DNA of 7,071 bases. Origin: Anaerolineae bacterium (GTDB lineage: Bacteria > Chloroflexota > Anaerolineae > B4-G1 > SLSP01). Where the stretch lies: the NCBI GenBank assembly GCA_016928755.1, contig JAFGKB010000044.1, positions 1 through 7,071 of the forward strand, read 5' to 3'. This document shows, one piece after another, positions 1 to 5,365 of the stretch; the stretch's first letter is position 1, and every line of letters starts with the position of its first letter. A program made the translations under genes and the position numbers. Below the pieces are notes generated by a model, which saw only the letters and a list, made by a program, of their open reading frames with translations, was not told where the DNA came from and ran no database searches.

Positions 1-585
1 ACTTAGCTCACCGAGCACCACCTCCAAAGCGAAGAAGACCCCGGCTATTGGTGCGTTAAAGGTCACGGCAATCCCGGCAGCCGCGCCACAGGCCACCAGA
101 TCCCGTACCCGCTGGTTAGGGAGGCGCAGAAGTTGGCCTAATCCGCTGCCTACTGCCGCGCCAATCTGCACCACCGGGGCAACCCGCCCGGCACTCCCCC
201 CAGAGCCGATGGTCAGAATAGAAGCGCAGGCCTGGGTGAGATGGACCTGGGGCGAAATACGGCCACCGTGGAGGGCGACAGACTCAATAATTTCGGGGAC
301 GCTGTGGCCCTTAAGACCATGACCGAAATAGTACATCAACAAACCGGCCAGCAAGCCGCCCATAGCCGGCGAAAGGATACCCTGGAAACGGCCCAAGGGT
401 GCAAAGAGCGCGAAGATAGGGCCGGAGACCCACCGGCTGATCACGTCCAAAAGCCACTTGAAGAGCAAGGCTCCAAGCCCGGCCATAAAGCCCACCACGG
501 CGGCCATGAGCATCGGCTCGGCCATCTCAGGAAAATGTATTGGCACACGCTGGCGTAAGGATGAATGTAATCGCATCTCAATCAT
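1..585 (-). CDS. ClC-family chloride channel, N-terminal 195 residues (runs off left edge)
   Basis: Membrane protein that moves chloride (or another anion) through the ClC pore. I translated the minus strand by hand from ATG 585-583; the frame stays open to base 1, so only the N-terminal half is present. Family signatures seen: GHSVPE at residues 93-98 (first selectivity motif, GSGIP in E. coli ClC), GSGGSAGRVAP ending at 137 (GREGP motif), VQIGAAVGSGLG just after, and FNAPIAGVFFALEVV around 176-190. The glutamate of GREGP (E148 in E. coli) is Val135, and the position of the internal proton glutamate (E203) aligns with Val189; valines at both sites are typical of channel-type ClCs. The start overlaps the glycosyltransferase stop by 8 bases; a second ATG at 576-574, 1 base past that stop, is equally possible. 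Probably translated from the same mRNA as its upstream neighbour. Family call firm; channel mode inferred. Confidence 0.9.
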   Translation of the reverse strand, partial: MIEMRLHSSLRQRVPIHFPEMAEPMLMAAVVGFMAGLGALLFKWLLDVISRWVSGPIFALFAPLGRFQGILSPAMGGLLAGLLMYYFGHGLKGHSVPEIIESVALHGGRISPQVHLTQACASILTIGSGGSAGRVAPVVQIGAAVGSGLGQLLRLPNQRVRDLVACGAAAGIAVTFNAPIAGVFFALEVVLGELS

Positions 586-2116
586 CCCCGTTATCAGAGA
601 CTTGGCCCGCTCGCAGCCGGTAATGGTAAATATCCACCCGGTTGAAGTGTGACTCCTCAAGCAATACCCCTTGCTCATCAAGCCACTGCTTGACCAATTC
701 CCGCGCATCCCAGAGCGCGACTTCAGAATAGACCAGCCACACATCCCGGTGATCGCCGAGGATTGCGGGCAATTCATCATTCACGTACTCGCCGTCTTTT
801 AGATAATCCCCCCCTTCTGGTAAGAGCCAATTTGTATAGGGAGCCTTGGCCCAAGGGTCCATAGGCGGCTCGTAGTAGTAATCAAAGACGAAGTGATTAT
901 AGGGTATCTGGAACAACAGGAGATCACCGGGGTCCCTGCGCTCAGACAGGTAAGCCGCAGCCTTGTGAAACTCCGGTTTAAGGGGAATGGTCGCCTGCTT
1001 CACCAGGTTAACCCCGGCAAGGGAGACCATAGTCATCAGGAGTAAAACTACCGACGCTTTGGTAAAGCGACTTATCCATACCAGACCAGCACCGATGGCG
1101 ATATAAAACGCCGGTAAGCACCAGATTAGGTAGCGGTCGGTGAAGGTCGGGCGGCGCAGTGAGACAAACCACAGCACCGCCAACGGTAAAACTACCCAGA
1201 TCAAGAGTCCGGTCGCCAGTTCCGGCTTCTTTTGCACAAAGAGACCCACCAGGCCAACTGCGGCCAACACACCGAACAGGATGCTGCCAAATTCATACTT
1301 CCAACCGGCCACGCCAACACTCCAGCCATTAAGAAGAATGCCGATCATCTGGGATAAGGTGTAACTGGGATAGCCGGTCTCCATATTGCCCTGTAACAGC
1401 GCTTCCCCCACCATCGGCAGCAACCAGCGGAGCAATGGCAGATAGGGCAAGGTCAATAAGGCCAGGACAACCAGCCCCCCAACCCACGCGCGCCGGTGGC
1501 GATACGGGTGCAAAAGGAACCAACAAATGGCAACCGGGATAAATAACACCGCCAGGATATGGCTGTAGACGGCCAGAGTGGTAGCAACCAGGGAGACGGC
1601 CCACCAATGCCGGCGGTGCTCCACACAACCCCGATCCAGGGCATAGAGGGCCAACAGGACCAACAGCAGTAACCAGGTGTACATCTTGACCTCTTGCGCG
1701 TACCAGGCGCAATAGGGAGAGGTAACACCCAGGATGAGGCTGAATAATCCGGCCCACCGCCCGAACCGCCGGGCAGTTAACTTATAGAGCAATACCAGGG
1801 CCAGCACCCCACAGAGGGCCGAAAAATAGCGTAAGGCGAAGACCGATTGCCCCACCAGGCCCACCCACCCCCGCAAAATAAGGGGATAAAGTGGGCCGTT
1901 CCACCCGGCACGGGTAAAATTAGCTAATATCTGGCGCAATGGCCCCAGTGCAAAATTTAGCTGGTCAACCTCATCCCGCCAAAGCCCCTGGGCATCTAAT
2001 GAAACAACATAGATAAAAAAACTCAGCCAAAAGAGAAAGAGCAGGCCGCTCGCCCATAATGCTTGGCGACTAGGAACAAGGGAAATTCTGCGCGGCTTCT
2101 GGTGATTTTCTAGCAT
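578..2116 (-). CDS. GT39-type polytopic membrane glycosyltransferase (GT-C fold)
   Basis: Probable polyprenyl-phosphate-sugar-dependent glycosyltransferase acting on the outer face of the cytoplasmic membrane; acceptor unknown. The 512-residue protein has a short basic N-terminus, a first membrane helix at about 20-38, then LWRDEVDQ with the acidic pair D48-E49 in the first external loop, as expected for the catalytic site of the PMT/ArnT superfamily. QEVKMY at 141-146 matches the second conserved loop motif. Roughly ten to twelve hydrophobic segments run to about residue 370, followed by a soluble C-terminal part of about 135 residues rich in Tyr, Trp and acids, presumably extracytoplasmic. 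I chose ATG 2116-2114 because GAAAGG lies 8 bases upstream; the in-frame TTG at 2122 sits only 2 bases from that site. Its stop overlaps the ClC start. Family members glycosylate proteins, lipids or exopolysaccharide; the sequence does not say which. Confidence 0.88.
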   Translation of the reverse strand: MLENHQKPRRISLVPSRQALWASGLLFLFWLSFFIYVVSLDAQGLWRDEVDQLNFALGPLRQILANFTRAGWNGPLYPLILRGWVGLVGQSVFALRYFSALCGVLALVLLYKLTARRFGRWAGLFSLILGVTSPYCAWYAQEVKMYTWLLLLVLLALYALDRGCVEHRRHWWAVSLVATTLAVYSHILAVLFIPVAICWFLLHPYRHRRAWVGGLVVLALLTLPYLPLLRWLLPMVGEALLQGNMETGYPSYTLSQMIGILLNGWSVGVAGWKYEFGSILFGVLAAVGLVGLFVQKKPELATGLLIWVVLPLAVLWFVSLRRPTFTDRYLIWCLPAFYIAIGAGLVWISRFTKASVVLLLMTMVSLAGVNLVKQATIPLKPEFHKAAAYLSERRDPGDLLLFQIPYNHFVFDYYYEPPMDPWAKAPYTNWLLPEGGDYLKDGEYVNDELPAILGDHRDVWLVYSEVALWDARELVKQWLDEQGVLLEESHFNRVDIYHYRLRAGQVSDNGDD

Positions 2117-2124
2117 TGTCAAAA

Positions 2125-2130
2125 CCTTTC
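2125..2130 (-). promoter_or_regulatory. Ribosome binding site deciding the glycosyltransferase start
   Basis: The minus strand reads GAAAGG, 8 bases before ATG 2116. This supports the ATG over the upstream TTG at 2122, which would be only 2 bases from the GG. Confidence 0.6.
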
Positions 2131-2190
2131 AGATAAAATATAGTATAGGTGGGTATAAGGATAATTCCACACAAAACATGCATTACTGTT

Positions 2191-2205
2191 GTTAATATAC
2201 TTAAC
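2191..2205. repeat. Dyad GTTAA-N5-TTAAC over the minus-strand -10 box
   Basis: A 15-base dyad with 5-base perfect arms (2191-2195 and 2201-2205) spans the TATATT box of the minus-strand promoter, the usual place for a repressor operator. The arms are short and the DNA AT-rich, so chance is a fair alternative. Confidence 0.3.
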
Positions 2206-2223
2206 CCCTGGCGTTGTTATCAA
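2194..2223 (-). promoter_or_regulatory. Putative sigma-70-type promoter for the glycosyltransferase-ClC unit
   Basis: On the minus strand TTGATA (2223-2218, five of six to the -35 consensus) and TATATT (2199-2194, five of six to the -10 consensus) are separated by 18 bases. Transcription would start near 2187, giving a leader of about 70 bases before ATG 2116. It is the best promoter match in the gap, but it is read by eye from AT-rich DNA. Confidence 0.5.
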
Positions 2224-2225
2224 AG

Positions 2226-2298
2226 ACTAAGGTATACTAAGATTCTTTATGCGTTTAAGCTAATTTAGGTTATTATTATAACGCACTAAGGCATATTA
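2226..2298. repeat. Three ACTAAG hexamers, two of them within a 14-base imperfect direct repeat
   Basis: ACTAAG occurs at 2226-2231, 2236-2241 and 2285-2290. The first two are exactly one helical turn apart. The first and third start 14-base units, ACTAAGGTATACTA (2226) and ACTAAGGCATATTA (2285), that agree at 12 of 14 positions. They flank the putative plus-strand promoter, so they could be binding sites for a regulator of the oxidoreductase operon. No regulator gene is present in the window. Confidence 0.35.
2254..2282 (+). promoter_or_regulatory. Weak putative promoter for the oxidoreductase operon
   Basis: TTTAAG (2254-2259) and TATAAC (2277-2282) are 17 bases apart. The -10 box matches five of six consensus bases, the -35 only three. 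Transcription would start near 2289, within the third ACTAAG hexamer, about 60 bases before the ferredoxin start. A poor -35 would fit a promoter needing an activator. Confidence 0.33.
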
Positions 2299-2348
2299 TT
2301 AAAAACCTTACGTCCTTAACACAAAACACTTTTTAGGGAGTAAAGATA

Positions 2349-2774
2349 ATGAAAGTTTTAACATTTAACCCCGAATTATGTACCGGAGCACGTGATTGTG
2401 AGGCTACCTGCGCGCAGACCTGGTTCAAGGTCACAGATGTCGCGAAATCAAGCATCCGCATTACCCCCACGGACCAAGGCTTTAACGCGGAATTCTGTAT
2501 CCAGTGTGGCAAATGCCTCGACGTATGCCCAGTTGATGCCCTCTACCAGGACAAAAAGGGCATCGTCCGTGTAAAGAAGAACCTCTGCGTCGGTTGTATG
2601 TCCTGTGTGGGCTTCTGCCCGTATGGCGTTATGCATTTCGATACCGAAGAAGTCGTACCTTTTAAGTGCATCGCCTGCGGCCAATGTGTCGAGACGTGCC
2701 CCAATGGTGCACTGAAAATCATTGAGACCGAAGAGGCAAGCACCGACCTATGGAACGGCCTTGTTGGCTGGTAA
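2349..2774 (+). CDS. Polyferredoxin electron-transfer subunit of an AOR-family oxidoreductase (AorA-like)
   Basis: Small soluble iron-sulfur protein of 141 residues that should shuttle electrons from the oxidoreductase encoded next. It has 15 cysteines in four motifs: C11/C17/C21; C50, C53, C56, C60; C80, C83, C86, C90; and C107, C110, C113, C117. By analogy with NarH/HycB-type ferredoxins, motifs I and IV would share two clusters and motifs II and III two more. Motif I reads CTGARDCEATC: the second expected cysteine is Ala14, so the cluster held by C11, C17 and C117 lacks a ligand. The stretch WFKVTDVAKSSIRITP (25-40) after motif I resembles ferredoxins encoded beside AORs. AGGGAG at 2335-2340, 8 bases before ATG, is a good ribosome site. 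It is the first gene of the operon, 55 bases before the large subunit. It corresponds to AorA in the Aromatoleum naming. Confidence 0.9.
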   Translation: MKVLTFNPELCTGARDCEATCAQTWFKVTDVAKSSIRITPTDQGFNAEFCIQCGKCLDVCPVDALYQDKKGIVRVKKNLCVGCMSCVGFCPYGVMHFDTEEVVPFKCIACGQCVETCPNGALKIIETEEASTDLWNGLVGW

Positions 2775-2806
2775 TCATCTGGCGTAAAAAGTTGTAGCAT
2801 GTAAAT

Positions 2807-2818
2807 TTTATTAATAAA
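2807..2818. repeat. 12-base perfect AT palindrome in the aorA-aorB gap
   Basis: TTTATTAATAAA lies just before the GAGGA ribosome site (2821-2825) of the oxidoreductase gene. It cannot form a stable RNA hairpin, and may simply keep the leader unstructured. Confidence 0.3.
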
Positions 2819-2829
2819 GTGAGGAAGTA

Positions 2830-4980
2830 ATGAACGAGGCTAAAGCAAAACTCCATGTATTGTCAGAGTTTACTTACACCCCCTCTACCGTTGAACGGGG
2901 TTACACAGGACAAACTCTATATGTAAATGTTGGTGATGGCACGATTAAGGGCAAGCCGGTCACCGAGGATATGAAAGAGAAATTTATCGGTGGTCGCGGC
3001 TTTGACCTGTGGCTACTGTGGCAGGGCATTAACGACAGTACCAAGTGGAACGACCCGGAGAACGAAATCGTTATCGCATCCGGGCCATGTGGTGGCACAA
3101 CCCAGTACCCCGGCTCCGGCAAATCCATCGCCGTCAGCATCTCCCCCCTAACCCACGTCCCCATCGACAGCAACGCCGGCGGGCACTACGGCCCCTACCT
3201 CAAATTCTCCGGTTGGGATGCGATTGAAGTCCAGGGCAAAGCGGAAAAAGACGTGTTTGTTTACGTGGATGGCCCGGCAGGCATCGTGCAGATTATCGAA
3301 GCTCCAGAGGACAGCCCCACCGATACCCATATGTTGGGCCACTGGCTCAACGACCACTTCGCAGCGTCCGAGAAGGATAAGCAGCAGATGTCCTTCGTCA
3401 CTGCCGGTATTGGCTCCGACCACAGTTATATCGGCTGCTTGAATTTCAGCCTCTACGACCGCAAACGCCACGATCTGCGCTATAAACAGGCCGGGCGCGG
3501 CGGTATCGGCACCGTCTTCCGCGACAAGAAAATCAAGGCCCTGATTGTCAAGAGCTTCCCGGTCAAGGGTGATTCCAACCACCCCGCCGATATGGAGCGC
3601 ATTGCGGCCACCGGCGCGGATATGCAGCACGAGGTTGCGACCTTTGACCCGGTCCAGAACCGGATGCGCAGTAGAGGCACCTCTTACCTGGTACAGATTA
3701 TGAACGACTACGACCTGTTGCCGGTTCATAACTATAAATTCGGCGCGCACCCAGACACCCCTAAGATTAACGGCGATATCTGGGAGGCACAGTATACCCA
3801 GAACATGCCCGATGGCTGCTGGTACGGCTGTACCGTCGCTTGCGCTCACGCGGTGGACGCTTACGAAGTCCGCACCGGGCCGTATAAGGGGCAACGGGTG
3901 ATTGTCGATGGCCCGGAATACGAGACTATCGCCGGGTGTGGCTCTAACTGTGGCATTTTTGAACCGTGGGCCTTGTTGGAGATAAACTTCTACTGCGATA
4001 CTTACGGCATTGATACCATCTCCTTTGGGACCGGGATGGCCTTCGTTATGGAGTGCTACGAAGCCGGTATCCTGGATAAGGAGAAGACCGGTGGGTTAGA
4101 CCTGCACTTCGGTAAAGCCGAAGAGACCCTGGAAGTGATGCACCAGTTGGCCCGTGGCGAGGGATTTGGCAAGATCTTCGGGATGGGTATCCGCCAGATG
4201 AAGCAATACTTCGTAGAGCACTTCGACGCCGATCCGCAATTCGTCCAGGACATCGGAATGGAGGCCAAGGGTCTGGAGTATTCCGAATACCTGACCAAAG
4301 AGTCCCTGGCCCAACAAGGTGGCTATGGCCTGACCAACAAAGGGCCACAGCACGACGAGGCATGGCTGATCTTTATGGATCAGGTCAATAACCAACTCCC
4401 CACCTTTGAGGATAAAGCCGAGGCGCTCCACTACTTCCCCATGTGGCGGACGTGGTTCGGGCTATGTGGCTTCTGCAAGCTGCCGTGGAACGACGTGGTA
4501 GACCCCAAGAACTCTCTGAGCGCTGAACCGGCCAAGATTCCCCACCACGTGCAAAACTACGTAGAGATTTACAGCGGGGTCACCGGGAAAGAGGTCACCA
4601 CCGATGACCTGATTGATATGTCAGAGCGGGTCTACAATCTCCAGCGGGTTATGAATATCCGCCTGGGCTACGGCCTGCGCGACCACGACGCCATCCCCTA
4701 CCGCTCCGCCGGGCCGGTCACCGAGGAGGAGTATCTCTCACGCCAGGAGCGCTATGACGACCAGATCAGGGAGTGGTTTGACAAAGACCCGGAGACTATG
4801 ACCACCCAGGAGAAGATGGCACTCCATCGCGAGTACCGCGAAGGTCGCTACGAGAAGCTGATTGACGCCGTCTATAAACGCCGGGGTTGGAGTCCTAACG
4901 GCGTCCCCACCGTCGAAAAGCTGCAACAACTGGGGATTGACTATCCCGATGTTGTGGCTATCGTCAAAAAGTATCTATGA
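2830..4980 (+). CDS. aor: Aldehyde:ferredoxin oxidoreductase, tungsten/molybdenum-pterin catalytic subunit (AorB-like)
   Basis: Cytoplasmic enzyme expected to oxidise aldehydes to acids, or the reverse, at a bis-pterin tungsten or molybdenum site, passing electrons through one 4Fe-4S cluster to the ferredoxin encoded upstream. The N-terminal pterin domain (about 24-240) has GGRGFD near 54-59, SGPCGGTTQYPGSGK (84-98), SPLTHVPIDSNAGGHYG (105-121) and GRGGIGTVFRDKKIKA (222-237). The C-terminal domains carry the cluster ligands C330, C334, C338 and probably C549 (GFCKLPW), the GPEYET box (361-366) followed by GSNCG, and GPQHDEAW (505-512), whose H508 may match the active-site His of Pyrococcus AOR. 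At 716 residues it is longer than the roughly 605 of the Pyrococcus enzyme. The cluster motif is CX3CX3C rather than CX2CX3C. GAGGA at 2821-2825 precedes ATG. The stop overlaps the next gene by 4 bases. Family firm; substrate and metal cannot be read. Confidence 0.95.
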   Translation: MNEAKAKLHVLSEFTYTPSTVERGYTGQTLYVNVGDGTIKGKPVTEDMKEKFIGGRGFDLWLLWQGINDSTKWNDPENEIVIASGPCGGTTQYPGSGKSIAVSISPLTHVPIDSNAGGHYGPYLKFSGWDAIEVQGKAEKDVFVYVDGPAGIVQIIEAPEDSPTDTHMLGHWLNDHFAASEKDKQQMSFVTAGIGSDHSYIGCLNFSLYDRKRHDLRYKQAGRGGIGTVFRDKKIKALIVKSFPVKGDSNHPADMERIAATGADMQHEVATFDPVQNRMRSRGTSYLVQIMNDYDLLPVHNYKFGAHPDTPKINGDIWEAQYTQNMPDGCWYGCTVACAHAVDAYEVRTGPYKGQRVIVDGPEYETIAGCGSNCGIFEPWALLEINFYCDTYGIDTISFGTGMAFVMECYEAGILDKEKTGGLDLHFGKAEETLEVMHQLARGEGFGKIFGMGIRQMKQYFVEHFDADPQFVQDIGMEAKGLEYSEYLTKESLAQQGGYGLTNKGPQHDEAWLIFMDQVNNQLPTFEDKAEALHYFPMWRTWFGLCGFCKLPWNDVVDPKNSLSAEPAKIPHHVQNYVEIYSGVTGKEVTTDDLIDMSERVYNLQRVMNIRLGYGLRDHDAIPYRSAGPVTEEEYLSRQERYDDQIREWFDKDPETMTTQEKMALHREYREGRYEKLIDAVYKRRGWSPNGVPTVEKLQQLGIDYPDVVAIVKKYL

Positions 4981-5177
4981 TCCTGGTCAATCAAAAACAC
5001 CAGGTCGCCTGGCATAAGGGAATAACAATCCGGGATGTGTTAAAGATTATGAACTACACCTACCCGCACATGGCAGTCCGGGTCAATGGGACGCCAGTAC
5101 TTGATGACCAGTACGACACCTACACCATCCCTGATGAGGCCGATGTGCGTGTTATCCACCTGATCGCCGGGGGATAA
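4977..5177 (+). CDS. MoaD/ThiS-like small sulfur-carrier protein
   Basis: A 66-residue beta-grasp protein ending in Gly-Gly (LIAGG), the tail that E1-like enzymes activate and that then carries a thiocarboxylate. The segment AVRVNGTPVLDDQYDTY (53-37 residues from the C-terminus region) and the closing VRVIHLIAGG match the MoaD/ThiS pattern. Its position, with the ATG overlapping the oxidoreductase TGA (ATGA, 4 bases), implies translational coupling. The likely job is sulfur supply for the dithiolene of the pterin that holds tungsten or molybdenum in the neighbouring enzyme. MoaD-like genes are known in other AOR operons. A thiamine role (ThiS) is the alternative, but no thi gene is near. There is no ThiF/MoeB activating enzyme and no MoaE in the window, so it would have to borrow these. 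Confidence 0.85.
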   Translation: MILVNQKHQVAWHKGITIRDVLKIMNYTYPHMAVRVNGTPVLDDQYDTYTIPDEADVRVIHLIAGG

Positions 5178-5213
5178 GAAAAACAGGGAAACATTAAGTC
5201 TATTCTAAAAAAG

Positions 5214-5254
5214 AAACCCGGCTTTTGTTGTTAGTAAGCACAAGAGCCGGGTTT
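5214..5254 (+). terminator. Hairpin terminator after the oxidoreductase operon
   Basis: AAACCCGGCTTTTG (5214-5227) pairs with CAAGAGCCGGGTTT (5241-5254) with one T-G wobble, extended by one T-A pair into a 13-base loop. On the plus strand the tract after the stem is short (GGGTTTATGTT). On the minus strand the stem is followed by TTTCTTTTTT, a better U-tract, so the element could stop transcription from both sides. It lies 36 bases past the sulfur-carrier stop. Confidence 0.8.
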
Positions 5255-5270
5255 ATGTTGTGGCTCCGGC

Positions 5271-5298
5271 TTGCAGGTTTGGCATAAACGTTTACAAT
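5271..5298 (+). promoter_or_regulatory. Putative promoter of the sensor gene
   Basis: TTGCAG (5271-5276) and TACAAT (5293-5298) are separated by 16 bases; the -10 box matches five of six consensus bases, the -35 three. A perfect 10-base palindrome, TAAACGTTTA (5285-5294), overlaps the -10 box and could be an operator. Placed after the terminator, it would make the sensor a separate unit with a leader of about 60 bases. Confidence 0.4.
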
Positions 5299-5365
5299 CC
5301 CTGATGTAACTATGTGTCCCAAAACTGGCTCAATCACCCCTAGTAGAAAGTGGGGAAACTAAGGA

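Noticed and set aside
241..652. Plus-strand open frames of 105 and 64 codons
   Set aside because: They are antisense to the ClC gene and the glycosyltransferase end, whose minus-strand translations show clear family motifs.
1329..1757. 142-codon minus-strand frame within the glycosyltransferase gene
   Set aside because: Alternate-frame shadow of the GT39 protein; proline- and glycine-rich translation without motifs and without a ribosome site.
2120..2122. TTG as the glycosyltransferase start
   Set aside because: Only 2 bases separate it from the GAAAGG site; ATG 2116 has ideal 8-base spacing.
2792..2820. Internal promoter before the oxidoreductase gene (TTGTAG and TAAAGT)
   Set aside because: The -10 box is poor, the gap is short and the genes clearly form one functional unit; AT-rich leaders give such matches by chance.
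3148..3894. 248-codon open frame on the minus strand inside the oxidoreductase gene
   Set aside because: It lies wholly antisense to a clear AOR coding region, and its translation shows no family motif; open antisense frames are common in such codon usage.
5251..5289. Inverted repeat GTTTATG/CATAAAC that could compete with the terminator stem (attenuator idea)
   Set aside because: Only seven pairs across a 25-base loop, far weaker than the terminator stem; no leader peptide or aptamer is visible.
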